Origin: Tipula vernalis
Lineage: Eukaryota; Arthropoda; Insecta; Diptera; Tipulidae
Reading direction: 5' to 3'
DNA: 64,000 nucleotides
Assembly: GCA_958295665.1 (NCBI GenBank)
Contig: OY282558.1
Coordinates: forward strand, 43,772,389 to 43,836,388
Shown here: piece after piece, positions 10,401 to 22,858 of the stretch
How positions within the stretch are numbered: the first letter of the stretch is position 1
Layout: every line of letters starts with the position of its first letter
Notes under the pieces: model-generated
Told to the model about the DNA's origin: nothing
The model's input: the letters and a program-made list of their open reading frames with translations, nothing else
Database searches by the model: none
Made by a program: the position numbers and the translations under genes

Positions 10401-13400
10401 TGACAAATGAGATTACTAGCATGATTAAATCAATAAATGTTATGTATTTTATTAACAATTAATAAATCAATTTTGTTAAAAATATTAAAGTTTCTTATAA
10501 GAAATGTTATTTGCTATAATCGTTTTTCTAATAATACATAGACACATATGAAGCAAATCGCATCAACAAAATCACAAAAAATGCGAAATGCGAACCATTT
10601 CATAATTGGGCCATTTCACGTTGAAAATTTAAAGTTTTTGGTGGGAGAGTAGAGTAGAGCTTTGAGTTCCCATCAAAAAATATTTAGTTTTTAACGCTTA
10701 TTAAGTGACCCTGGAGTATGAAAATAGTATTGCTAAGGATATAAAGAGAAGTCGTGAAAATATTGAGGCACATACCTTTTACTGACAATTATTCAGATTG
10801 TTCAGACGAGAGATTTACCAGCCTCAACATTCTTTCGTCAGGAATTACTCATGATAGTAAAACTTGGAAACGGGGTTTTGATTTAGGACTTTGGTTGTTA
10901 ACTCCGTAAACAATCCTACTACACAGGAGGAGTTAAATTTCAGCAAAATATGGATACTGAATTGGCTTTTTGAATCAATCATCAAATGATGTAGAAACCG
11001 ATTTTATAATTTCAAAGTCAAAAAAAATTGTAACCTTTACTGTATTCAAAAAATCAGCGGGTATTTGTCCAAAAAATTGGCCATAATTGTATAAATGTCT
11101 AACAAATGTAATGCCTAGGGCGCTGTAATTGAAAAAACGCCCAGTAAGCGTGTGGAAGACAGTAGGTATAAATAATTAACGCCAAAAATGTCAATGAAAA
11201 AAACGGACTCATTGGCTTTGAGATCAATCGAGATACTACGCATAGGACCACAAACGCTGCATTTTAAAGGCATCTCTGTCTTTAAAATCATTAGGTAGGT
11301 TCCCTTATTAAATTTTTGTGTAACTTTCCGAATATCACACCTATGTTTACGAGGAGGTTCCCATCTGTTCACCACTGATTAAAAGATAACTAGATTTCAC
11401 AACACTATTTGGCTAACGTTACCTGATATCATTATTTTAAAGGGAATTCTCTCTGCAAGACCTTTACAACCATAAATTTTGGGGTGTTCAACTATTTCCT
11501 TGACACTTTAAATTTCTCCGATCCTGTCGATCTGCACGTACTGCATTCCCCTCGTAATTCTTCTTGTGGCCGACTGTCTTTCGTTATGTATTAGTGCAGT
11601 CAGTTATAATTACTGGAAATTAATTTGATTAAAAATTTAAGATTAAACAAGTTTGATCCCTGTCCGTCGCTGGCATCAATCTGAGGTATTCTTACAGTCG
11701 ATTCATATACTGACTTATGCGACAACTTTTACAAATTATTATTTTTTATTACCATGCTATTTCTTCCTAAATATTTGGGACTAAAGATTTAAAGAGATAA
11801 TACTCCTTTTTAGAAATTTACTACTCCTTTTTTACAAGAAAAAAAAAAAATTGGTTTAATTATCGGTTCTTAAAGTTTTCCAATTAATATACTCCTTTCT
11901 CGAAAAAACATGGTCACCTTAGATTAAATACTTTTGCCCATTAAATCTCGACAATTTATTACGATTGAAAAGGGACAAAGTTAGTAGAAAATCAATGTTG
12001 ATTCAAACTAATTTTATGTATGTATTTACATAAATATGGTCTCAATTCTAAAGTAAAGATTACGTGCGAAACCGTCTTTATACGTAAAGAGTTATTAGAG
12101 ATATTAGAGTTATAATTTTGGTCAAAATGCTTAAAGTGTGCTAACTTGAAAGTACTATAAAAATATAAATTCCATATAACATTTATACAGGTGCAGCATT
12201 TAAAAAAGTTAAACAACCTTCTGCGATAAGCGGAAATATCACGCTAATCATCACTATAATTATAATATCAAATGTCCACAAAAAAAAAAAAATCGAGGCC
12301 ACAACCTGTCTATTATCGACGACGTTTCATCAAACAAACTGTAATCAAGAATTAAAGCCGTTTTAAAAAAAATATTGACGTTTATATTACGATATTTCAT
12401 ATGAGAGACATTATCATAAACAATAAATCATTAAAATGTTAAAATTCACGTCTCACTGTGATTTGTAATAAATTTCTATCGTCTTATTATTAAGAACTAA
12501 AAACAACGCAAAAACTAAAATAGTTGTAGTATTAAGTCACAACTAACAACACATCACCACAATCAATAATATGTTAATTTTGTTATTAAGTATGTATTAC
12601 TAATCGAGTATAAAGTCATTTTTTTTTTAAATGTCAATATAATTGATAAAAACCTGATAACGTTCCACTAGTTGGAATTCTTTATCGAGATACAAAAATA
12701 TTTTACTTTATATTAAAATTTGTACAAAGTTCAAGTTTAATTTTAACAATTCAACTTTTGACTTGAACAAATTAATTTTGTTAGTTAATATTAAATTCTT
12801 GAAACAAAATAGTTTTATATAAATAATCCCTTATCTATTAAACTACCTTGCAATTGTAAAAAATCAAACAATCGTCTATACTTTGGAATAAGTGTGTAAG
12901 GGGAAGAGGTTAAGGCGCCACATAAGTTTGTAGGATTTTGGTTGTAAACAAAAATAAATAAGAAAATAAAATTTTGCTGTATTTTGTATTTTTATTTCTA
13001 CGTCTGTTATCTTACATACTGATATTTATGTAAGAGTTTTATGTAAATTGATTGTGATTTTATTGAGAATAAAGAACAAAACAATTTTAATTTAATTAAC
13101 CTAAATAATATATTTTGTTTTATTGAGCATTGTACGTGCTTATTTGAGATCAATAATGCTCGATTGGCTACATCAAGTCACAGACACAGTCGTCTTATTC
13201 GATAAACCTAGAAATTTTCTTCTTTGAAAGTTTTACGATTTTACTGTTTTAGTATTTAATATATAAGAATTTAGAAAAATACTTATGCTGATTTTTTATT
13301 TAAATTAAAAGTGCAAAAATATTTTTATCTCGCGAGAATACATAAATGTCAATTGAATAAAATATGTGTTGTTTATTTCATGTGTAAATTGCACAGTAAA

Positions 13401-13635
13401 GACTCAAATACTATAGATTTTAATTACCTAAATGACATTTTGGCCAACGAGCAACGGAATAATATTTGTCACACTACAAATACATTCGATGTGTTTGAAC
13501 ACTTTTTTCAGATTTTAAAATTTCACATTTTAAATTCTTGTTCTTTGAAAACAATTAATAAGAATAATTTAAAGATGAAAAATTTTTATTAAGTTTCCGA
13601 ATAAGTACCAAAAATCATTCCGAATATAGCTGTTT
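10401..13635. other. Gene-free AT-rich stretch
   Basis: No supported gene. Short open frames at 11115-11375 (minus), 11992-12216 (minus) and 13311-13592 (plus) lack any domain that I recognise. Between 11.78 and 11.91 kb an ACTCCTTT-like motif recurs three times next to an A-run. Confidence 0.4.
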
Positions 13636-13855
13636 GCGATGTTTTTCCGGAAGCGCTCAAAATTGCGCCGATTAATCCCATATTCAAAAAGATGATAAAC
13701 TATACCCCTCACCTCAATTGTCGACCAACATCGCTTCTTCCTTGCTTCCTCAAAATATTTGAAAAGTTGTCATAATTCGATCAAATAATTATTTACTATT
13801 TTTATAGATAGTTGCAAAATGTTTGATTGTGTGCATCGTCAAATACTGTTACTAT
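13636..13855 (+). pseudogene. Rearranged LINE reverse transcriptase fragment
   Basis: A short reverse transcriptase remnant of a non-LTR retrotransposon. The reading FPEALKIAPINPIFKK at about 13643-13693 is followed by CRPTSLLPCFLKIFEKL, matching the family pattern in which the FP-LK-A-V-PIFK-GD block precedes NYRPISLLP--SKIFEKL. After a stop and a gap, MFDCVHRQILL (about 13820) matches the next conserved AFDxVxHxILL block. The normal distance between these blocks is shortened, so internal sequence has been lost. It is a different copy from that at 4.5 kb. Confidence 0.65.
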
Positions 13856-14499
13856 AATGCATTAAAGGGGGGTATCATCGGAGAGTAAGAAAAAAGGATT
13901 TATTTACAAACGGATTTATTTATTTGTTCGGGCCTATCTTTATTTTTAATTCTAATTAATTCTAGGTTTTTAAGTTTAAATTGGTTCCCCTAGCTTTTAC
14001 GGGTGATATAGAATTCATTTAGCCATGCGATACGTGAATGAGTGTACCTTAGTTAGACAATTACTTTCACATTTGAAATAGCCATCGAAACTCTTCTTCA
14101 GTTGCTTCCCATCACTTTTCGCGGAATATAATCTATCTGCTATTTGAAGTGTTTTGGTATCCATATATGATACATTTAGATTCTACTCCACTTTTTGAAT
14201 TTAGTGTTTTAGTGCCTTCACTCATCAAACAAAAACGTTTTCTAACGTTTTCTCTTAGAATATGTTAAAATTAAAAAATTTTCAGCAATTTGCAATATGC
14301 TTAAAATCTTAACAAATGTTTACCATCGAAAATTAAGAGTAAAGGAAAAATAAAAATGTATTTTCTGACTGGTCGAAAAACAGCATCATCGTGTAGAAAA
14401 TTCAAAAGGAACAAATCAAAGTAAGCGTTAATTGGACGATTTTCTTCTTTAAAGTTCAATATTAAGGTTTACATTTGATTGAAGTAAAGTTTATTTGAC
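13856..14499. other. Gene-free stretch
   Basis: Nothing supportable was seen apart from AT-rich sequence between the LINE and piggyBac remnants. Confidence 0.4.
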
Positions 14500-15530
14500 A
14501 AACAATCGAGCCAAGAGCAACTTTTAAGCTCTGGAAAAAGAATGCTTGTTCGCTGTATCTAGCAAACGTGGCACGCAATAGGTTAATAGATAATTTACGA
14601 TTGATACGCTTTGACTGGTATACTACCAGTACTAATCGGCACAACGAGCGCGCTACAGGAGATGAGTAGTTGTTCGAGTACATAGGACGTACCAGCTTTA
14701 CCCAATATATGCCATCCAAACCTGCCAAGTATGGCATCAAGATCTGGTGGGTCTGTGGCTCGTCGACGTACTATCCACTGCAGCGGCAAATATATACCAG
14801 CCAGGTAAACAATGTCAGGGACGTTAACCAAGGGGAGAAAATTGTGAATGGCCTAATTGCAATATAAAGCCATTGGTCAAGGAATTATTAAGTTGGAACT
14901 TGACTGATGTAGGCACTGTGAAACAAAACAAAAGGTATGTGCCCACCGAGTTCAAATCATCTAGAACTAGCTGAAAATGCCACAATGTGCTCCCATATAG
15001 CAGACCGATTCGAATTTTTTTGTCAGGACTGAAAAAAAAACAGAAATTATTCTGTATTATAAAAAACCCACGGGCGGGGACACGATGGACAAAATGTTAC
15101 CCCAGTATACAACAAAAAGGGACAACTTTTCGATAGCCTCTGCCAATGTTTTATAACATTCTAGATACAGCCACCCTTGCTTCGTTTATTATACACAAGG
15201 CAAACAACCCGGTCGGCTCTGTTAATAAATCCCGAAGAAGGCAGTTCATAGAAAGCTTGGGAAAGGAGCTCTGATTAAAAATCCTATTATTACTGGAAGA
15301 TTTCATCTTAGGATAGCAATAGAATGCCTTTTAGATATGAAGTAGACGAGGACTTTTACTTTTTAGGCAGGCGATATTCCTGAGCGAGGTGCCAGTGGCC
15401 GCATAAAAAATAAAGGCAAGTGCTATATTTGCAATAGCAATAACCCGAGAAGAAGTACGCGCCAAGTTTACATCAGATGTAAGAAGCCCGTATGCGCAGC
15501 AGAGCACAGCGTTATCCAAACCAAGTGAGA
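14500..15530 (+). pseudogene. Older piggyBac-type transposase remnant
   Basis: Separate blocks in several plus-strand frames follow the piggyBac transposase order. They are FKLWKKNA (about 14525), IRFD (about 14607), TQYMPSKPAKYGIKIWWVC (about 14697-14755), a GGDTMDKM block at about 15075 that corresponds to the third catalytic Asp region, and a C-terminal Cys-rich segment KGKCYICNSNNPRR through CKKPVC at about 15410-15520. The block carrying the first catalytic Asp is absent because of an internal deletion just before YMPSKPAKYG. Many stops and frame changes mark it as much older than the copy at 2.1-4.0 kb. No TTAA-flanked ends were identified. Confidence 0.75.
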
Positions 15531-15953
15531 AAATTATTATTTGGGGCCATCTACTTGCGGCCCAAACTTGAGAAATGATTACTTAATTCCAATTTTTTCA
15601 AATGTTTCCTATAAATTAAATAAATTACAAATATTCAGATATAAATTTATATTGTTTACACTTTTCAACAATTTTAGGCTATTATACGTTGTTATATTTA
15701 GCAATTCAAAAAAAATAGGGCAGTCAAAAATACATAGTCACCAAGGTCTGGTAAACCATGAAGAAAACAAGACATAGTTAAAAAAAAATAGGAAGGTCGC
15801 GCGAGATTAAAGCAGTTTTAGACTGGATGAAAATTCGCTAAGTTATTAAGGAAATAAAGTGATTTTTTCCCGGAATAATGACATGGTATATTCAAATAGA
15901 GTCTCCCAATTCCATGTAGCTCTGGTTTAAATTAAAGGTTTTTCATATTAAAT

Positions 15954-16546
15954 GAAACCTTTTCAAAATTGACGAAACTTTTTACAAATTAAGGGGACAA
16001 CCATTTAGAACGCCGAAATTGAGCAGATTTTTGGTACCAATTGTAGTGCCGACATGCGCTCGGCTCTCGGAGTATAATGAAAGGGAATCTCGGAAATTGG
16101 CTCAATTTACAAGAGCTTTGAGTGTTGGTCTAAGTCATGAAGTTTTTCGTATTCTACACATATTGAAGTAACTTTAAAAATAAAAAAAAAAATCGATTTT
16201 TGAAGGTTCTAAATAGTTGTCCCCCCTTAACAGAAACCTTTTTCAAATAAAACGAAACCAATTTAAAGTTGAATGAAACCTTTTTCAATTGGAATGAAAT
16301 TTTTTCCAATTAGAATGAAACTATTTACAAATGGAATGAACCTTTTATATTAATCAAATTAATATATAAAAGGTTTTTCTATTTGTATAGTTCCATTCCA
16401 ATTGGAAAAAATTTCAATTCAATTCAAAAAAGTTTCGTTCCAATTGAAACAAGTTTCATTCAATTTGGGAATGGTTTCGTTTTATTTAAAATAGGTTTCT
16501 ACTGTTAATTTGTAAAAAGTTTCGTTCGTATATAACAAAAAGGTTT
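15954..16546. mobile_element. Foldback element with arms made of 21-nt repeats
   Basis: A long inverted repeat centred near 16360. The left arm runs from 15954 to about 16358, interrupted by the nested MITE at 15993-16226; the right arm runs from about 16361 to 16546. The arms consist of degenerate tandem units that begin GAAAC and end near GGAAT. In the left arm unit starts lie exactly 21 nt apart at 16233, 16254, 16275, 16296, 16317 and 16338, with two more units at 15954 and 15974 before the MITE. The right arm carries the same units inverted, and the sequence at 16502-16508 mirrors that at 16227-16233. Arms built of short tandem repeats are the hallmark of FB/Galileo-type foldback elements. 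No ORF is present. Outer limits and target duplication are not clear. Confidence 0.75.
15989..16230. mobile_element. TTAA-flanked MITE nested in the foldback element
   Basis: A 234-bp element (15993-16226) flanked by TTAA on both sides (15989-15992 and 16227-16230). The terminal repeats are GGGGACAACCATTTAGAAC at the left and its complement at the right, with one mismatch and two extra C at the outer end. Removing the element and one TTAA restores the 21-nt repeat register. The opposite arm of the host foldback keeps the uninterrupted version (ACAAATTAACAG), so insertion with TTAA duplication is directly demonstrated. The ends suggest piggyBac-type mobilisation. Confidence 0.85.
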
Positions 16547-16559
16547 AATAATAATATTA

Positions 16560-16860
16560 ATAATGCAAGATGAAATTCGAAAATGCATTGGTATGATCTG
16601 CAGATAGCAGTGACTCTCAGCCGAGCTGGTAATACACGATCCTAAACATAAAAACATCCACAGGAGTCAACCAACACTTCGGAAGGGATGAACCGTGGGT
16701 TCTTATCTCTACTGTAACAAACGCATACGAATGAGAAAGGGGTGAAAGCCCCTAACGTCAACAGGGGAATGACGCTTCGATGCTGAGGTATTGCTGCAAA
16801 GAAACCCTACAAAAAAATAACGAGGGATTAGGAGGAAAAAATTCTCTAATTACAGTAGCT
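16560..16860. other. GC-richer island of unknown origin, perhaps LINE-derived
   Basis: About 300 bp of markedly higher GC and complexity than the flanks, including AAAGGGGTGAAAGCCCC and a CAACAGGGGAATGACGC stretch. Broken frames run through it, and no protein domain is secure. Its texture resembles the 5' part of a non-LTR retrotransposon, but that is an impression, not evidence. Confidence 0.35.
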
Positions 16861-19800
16861 AATTTGAAATTTGTGCTTTTAATCTCTCGTTTTTATAGTT
16901 TTTTTTTAGTTTAAAAAAAGTAGTCATAAAATGATTTTTTATGAGCAAACCAACAGCAGTTTCAGAAAACAAACAAAGTTTTCTTTAATTCTCGCTGATG
17001 TAACACGTTCAAAAACGTTAAGAATTTAGCGCAGTTAAGTTACAAATTGTTGAAAAATCGCAATTTACAAATATAGGTTTAGCATCACTTTGGATAACAA
17101 AATATCCGCTAATCTTTCTTATTTAATTAGGAAGTACCAAATACTCAAACAAGTATAATTAAAAATCGGCATTACTAAATTCGAACTCAAATGATTATTT
17201 TGCTCATTTTTGGTAATAACTAACTAAATTTTTTTTGGTGGTCAAGGCCACATTATTACCTTTTAATAAATTCCAACAAGACGTAAATAAATATGCGTGT
17301 TTCCTAGATCTCATGTTTATTTAATTCGGACAAATTAATGTTATTCTTATGTCAAATAAGTTATGTAATCGTTAAAATCATTGAAATTTTCAAACAAAAG
17401 TTTATCATGAACTTGTACCTCTCGAAAAACGTAAAATTATTCAACTCGCTTAAACCGTTTATTTACAAATCTAATATTACATCGCTAATACCCAATACAT
17501 TACTATAAATTAAAAATGAAAAACTAAGAAATTTACATTTATTAAAAATTTCAAGGTCGATAAAATTTATTCCGATGATCAAATCTAAGTATATGGATTG
17601 AATAAAAATATTATTTTTTATTGAATTTACATAAATTAAAATCAGGTCCATATACCAATATATAAATATATATAAAATAATTTCCTACGTCTTTTTTAAT
17701 CATCCAAGACTGTATTTTTATATTATGGTAAATAATCATCCTACTAACTATGATTTCATATTGATAAAATGGTGTACATATTTAAGCTATAATCGAGTAA
17801 TGTATTATAAAACATAAAAAAGGCGTGGTGGAAAGTGAAAAGCTTCTTGTTTTAGTATTAAATCGTTACTCTAATAGTCTAATGCATAAACACATCTGCA
17901 AATCATAAATTTTATTTTTAGACAAAAATTCCAAAAATTGTATGTAATCCAAATACTACTAAATTTCGTAACTTTACTAAAAAACAAAACTTAAAAAATT
18001 TTATGTTCGCATAAGATTTATTATAGAGTTTTGTTGTTTAGCAAATGTAGTATCCTCCTCAATACATGTTCACGACAGTAAAAATTATAATAAATAAAAT
18101 TATTTTGTTTTACAATACATAAAATAACAAAACTGTTGAAATAATGTTATTGATTACTACACCGATAAATTTATTAAAGAAAATTTGGAGAACTTTACCC
18201 GCGAACACCTTCTTACTAAGTAAAAGTATGTATGTAGATAACATACGAATAACATCTCATATAATATAGAAATATATAACATTTGGATTATTACAACACA
18301 AATAAAATTTTTAACATTCCAATGATAATAAAAAATGGAAATAAAATGTATATTCTTACGAATGTAAATAAGAATTAAATTTCTTGTTCTCAAAGTCTTG
18401 GAGAAAATTGTACAAAATGTGTTTGAACGACTTGAATATTTTTTTTTTTATCGAATTTTATACTTACAGAAAACCATTAATTTATGATATCTTTCCAATA
18501 CAGGCTTCTCTATATAAACTATGACAAAATGACTGAGGATGATTAAATTAAATTCATTAATTCCCCCATCCCCTTATTTCTACAACAAATTAAATGTTTT
18601 AAATTCAAAATTTGTGTAATGGAAAAATCCAATTACTGAAATTGTTGCTATAACAACAGAGGCTTACAGATATCGTGAACCTTGACAACTAATTCAACCT
18701 GTTAAGTAAATCGAAGGAAACCTCTATGTAGTATTACGAAATTATTTACTTTTTTTTTTTACGAAATCATGATTGCTATATAAGTTATATATTACACCTC
18801 TTCTCCATTTGCAAATGTTTATCTATAAAGCACATCATCTCGACCACTTCCATTTTTATATAAGATTAACCATTTGATAAAAATTTGTGACTTCCGACTG
18901 AATAAATTTTCATATTACATTTTTTTAAGAGGTTAAAGTGGTAATAATCCTACATGATAAATTATGCATCAGTTGGTTTTTGAACAGTTCCAAATTAGAC
19001 AAAAACAACAACAACAACAATAAACAACGGAAATTTGTGTTATGCAATTTCCACACAAACAGAGGCAAGTACCTAAGTAGTTTGCTTTTAGAATATATCA
19101 AATAAATTAATTTTTTATAATTTAATTACAATAATTTTACTGTAAGTACATAATTTATTTGATTTGTTTTACTTTCGTATGTGTATGTACACAATACATA
19201 GAGTTGATGTACATAGCAGCAAAACGAAATGTGTTATTATTGTACAACAAAATATAAAAATAAAAATTAATAAGAAACCATTAAAAATCTTTTAACTTTT
19301 TGTTGTTATGGTTGAAGAATGAATATGCACAGGAAAACCTTTAATCTTGAAGAAAATGTAGGTTATATAGATTTTCTAGCAACAAATATGTGTGCACATA
19401 TTTTATAATATTTTTTTTGTTTTTCTAATAATGAAAGGAAAATAATTTTCCTCTTTTTTTGTAGCACTGCCATTTACATGTTAAAATCTTGCCGCTACTG
19501 CTATACAACAACTACTTCAAAGAACATCATATGTCTTGAAAATAAAAATGTTTAAAGAAAAATGATTTAAAGTGGATATATAGGTTCTATGTTATTTGTA
19601 TTTGTGTTAAAGGGAATGTGAATTTAAGTTTTTCCAAATCATACACATTGATATTGTAATAAGTATGTGCATGCGCGAAAATATTTCCCACGGCATAATT
19701 AATTTTATTTCGCTTGCACTCGCGCATGAAAATTAAATTCCAATTTAACGAAAATACAAACAAGCAATTGCTACACATGTTGTGCATGTATTTAGTTCTT

Positions 19801-21119
19801 ATGGGACAATGAACTTTTTATTTTTTAAAGACATTAAATAATCATAATAACAACAAAAAAAAATATATAAATTTAGAAACTAGTTCGCGATTTTATTAGA
19901 TTGGGTATAACATTCACATAATTTTAGCGATTTGTATTTTTATAGTTTTTTACCGGTGTAAAAATTCCAAGTGGTAAATATTTTGAAATATATTTATACA
20001 TAATACTTATGTGTACGGAATTTTTTGAGTAGCTGGCAAAGTGGTATTTCTTCGAAAAATTAAATGCGGTCATAAAATATACAAATATGGTACCAAACCC
20101 AATTCCATTTTAAGTTCAGCTTAAAATTTAATTTAAAAAAAGAAAATATTCGATTTTTTAATTGATTGTGATGAAGGGTTTCAAAGAAGCAACCTGATTT
20201 CTTTTATATGAAACTGATATCTTGACAGAGAACAGTTAACGTCTCTGTCCATCATAATAAAAATTGTTATTCATCAAAATTTTTCTGTTCAATTTGCCAA
20301 TAGGCTTTATTCAAATTTAACTATATAATCTGATTAAATCTTTTGAAGGTACTTACAGAGAAAAAATTAAATTAAATTGGAAAATAAAAATGTGAATTTA
20401 ATTTAATTAAAATTTCAAAATAATTTGAGCACCACAAATCCCACTCAAAATACATTAATAAAAGAAAAAGGCAATATAAAATGGTTAATTCAATTTACTT
20501 GATTTCTTATAAAATTAAATTTCCTAGAAACTAATTTTTAATCTCAAGTCAAATTGACAGATAAGATTTCCTATTTATACCAGAATCAATAGTTTTTAAT
20601 TCGAGATATGTACTGTTTATTCAGGGGCCTTAAAATATCCGTGGTAAATATTTAAATGGAACTCTAAAATTCGCTTTTTTTTCCTGAGAAAACGTTTTTA
20701 AAATTAAGAGTTACTCAAAATCGTATTAGAATTCTGGTTTTTGTAAGTGCTTATTACGGTTGTTTGTAGTTGCCGGAATATTACATGGACATCAAATACG
20801 GAGATTTCGAAATTTAAATAATACGTAAAAGGGTTTAACCCGAGTATCAAATATACCTCGCTTTAAGCTCGAAATGAAAAAGCAAGCCAAGTATTTATGA
20901 ATTGCAACGAATCGTAGTGCTCATTACTTAACATAGTGTCTACACTATGCAAATCCACTGATATTTTCTATCAGCAATTTTATGTTTGTATATGTTTTTT
21001 TTTTTCAATGTATTGACAAATATCTATCCAAAAAATATCATAGCTGGGTCATAATAATATCTTCAAATGTCAAACAAAATTGTTTCAATGCTATGAAAAA
21101 ATTAGTTGTCTTTTAACAC
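16861..21119. other. Gene-free AT-rich stretch
   Basis: A long, very AT-rich segment with poly(A)/poly(T) runs and a short CAA microsatellite near 19003-19020. No domain, RNA gene or element ends were recognised. Confidence 0.45.
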
Positions 21120-21527
21120 TTGCCAGTTGTGGTTAGGTTAAAAATAATTTGTCAAAGTAATTTTTTACAGAAAATTGTACAATATGGAGAACTACCACCT
21201 CGTCCAAAAACTTAATTTCCTTGTACAAATATCAAGATTTTCTATCGTCAACAACAGCGCTTCCAGATTTATTTTACTCTGCTTTAATTTTTTATTTTGT
21301 ACATATTGATTTCGAAGATTCCTTATTTTTCTTCTAACGTCTTCAACATTTACGGCCATTTCGTCTGATATATTTTGTAAAATAGAATTTTTTAGGTCGA
21401 CCCGTTTGTAATTTTTATGGGTTATCTTCCATAATAATTCATTTTTTCGGTACAAATCGATTAATCGCATTGTACTTCCCGTATTAAAACACATTTTGTC
21501 AGCTTTGAGAGCAATTTCAAATGGCAA
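21120..21527 (-). pseudogene. MADF-domain (Myb/SANT-like) fragment
   Basis: On the minus strand, 21527-21192 encodes 111 residues with a MADF domain, a DNA-binding fold common in insect transcription factors and in some transposon accessory proteins. Diagnostic residues from about position 22 onward are LIDLYRKNELLW, then NYKRVDLKNSILQNI, then VEDVRRKIRNLRNQYV. The usual closing block of the domain is found in a different frame just downstream (YLYKEIKFLDEVV at about 21235-21190), so a small frameshift or an unrecognised splice interrupts it. No further exon was found. It may be a broken host gene copy or the accessory gene of a Harbinger-like element, and I cannot separate these. Confidence 0.6.
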
Positions 21528-21993
21528 AACAAAACAACTTTTTTATGACATTTCCTAATATTTTACTAATATAATTTCGTGAAATAGCCTCCTAATAATT
21601 TGCTAATAGTGTGCTATTGGGAAATTGTAGCTACGACTATCATCCACAAGTGGAAACGATGTTATTCAAAAATTAAATAAAGATTATATTCCAAAAGAAT
21701 ATAAACAGGAGGAAAAGAGCAAATACAATTTATCCACATATAAAAATGAGACGGACATATTAAAACTTTTATTTTTTTTTTCTTTCAAAATGTTACTATG
21801 GTTTTATAAATTTTGAGCAACTTTTATGAAAAATGAAATACGGGTTTTTATTTATTTTTCATTTTTGCTCGCCAAAAAAACTTGTGGATTGCTGTTGTTT
21901 TGAATAGGCCTTCTCAATATGCAAGGAATTCATAAACAATGCATCCTTTTATTGTACATCATTTGTCTTTTGAAATAGAGCAAAAGATTAAAT
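21528..21993. other. Gene-free stretch
   Basis: AT-rich DNA between the MADF fragment and the retroelement, with nothing recognisable. Confidence 0.4.
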
Positions 21994-22087
21994 GTATTGT
22001 GACGGTGACACCTAGTGTGTAATAGAAGAAGTTAAATGAATAGCTCAATGTTAAACTATACTAAAATGGAATTTTCCATGATCGCAA

Positions 22088-22858
22088 GTGGTTCAGACCG
22101 TCCAATCAATCAAGTTAAAGCCACCAACAATCGACGGAACAACATCTTTCGGCATTTTCAAATTTCAATTTGAAACGGCAGCCAATCAAAATCATTGGAA
22201 CGACGAACATCGTGTCGCGGCATTAATAGTGGCCCTCAAAGGCGAGGCAGCAGAGGCCTTACAAACCATTCCAGAAAAGGATCGCAACAGTTATCTCGAA
22301 ATTATGAAGGCGCTGGATCGGATGTACGGCAGTGACCACAAGCGGGAAATCTATTGTATGGAATTGAAAAGCCGCTATCAAAAGGGAGGAGAATCGCTAC
22401 AGGAATTTTCATCGACAATCGAGCGATTAGTACATCTAGCACATACTAGTACATCGGCCGATTATATGGAAAGGCTAAAAATTGAAGCATTCATTGATGG
22501 CATTCGAGATCCAGAGACACGCAAGGCGGTGATGTTGTCACCTAAATCAACCTTCGCCGAAACCATCGCTTGTGCGTTGACAAATGGAACTGCACAGGCC
22601 ATTACCAAACCGTCAATGAAAATACGCCGAGTGGAATTCGACACCAGCATAAACACAGAACGGTCAACACCAAGATACCGAGACGGAAGCGGCAAAATCA
22701 AATGTTGGGCATGTGATAAAATCGGTTACATCTCTCGGGACTGCTGGGAAATAAGAAGAAAAAGGGGAAGATCACCATCTCCTATGCAGCGACGACCAAG
22801 CGGGAAGCAGGCGGTGGCCAGGCAAGAAGGCCAAATGTCGACGGAGCCGTTAAACTAA
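22088..22858 (+). pseudogene. Ty3/gypsy Gag, 5'-truncated
   Basis: A retrotransposon Gag of about 256 codons, open from just after a stop at 22079-22081, with no ATG at the expected place (the first codon shown is GTG). The capsid-like region is Lys/Glu-rich and helical in character. A single zinc knuckle lies at about residues 206-219 in the spacing C-x2-C-x4-x-x4-C, but the usual His is Tyr, so zinc binding would probably be impaired. The TAA at 22856-22858 ends Gag. The pol frame overlaps it by about 140 nt in the -1 frame, the usual arrangement for a frameshift-expressed polyprotein. Confidence 0.8.

Noticed and set aside
11115..11375. 86-codon minus-strand open frame
   Set aside because: Contains scattered Cys and charged residues but no spacing that fits a known zinc finger.
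13311..13592. 93-codon plus-strand open frame
   Set aside because: Asn/Phe/Ile-heavy residues follow the AT bias; no domain.
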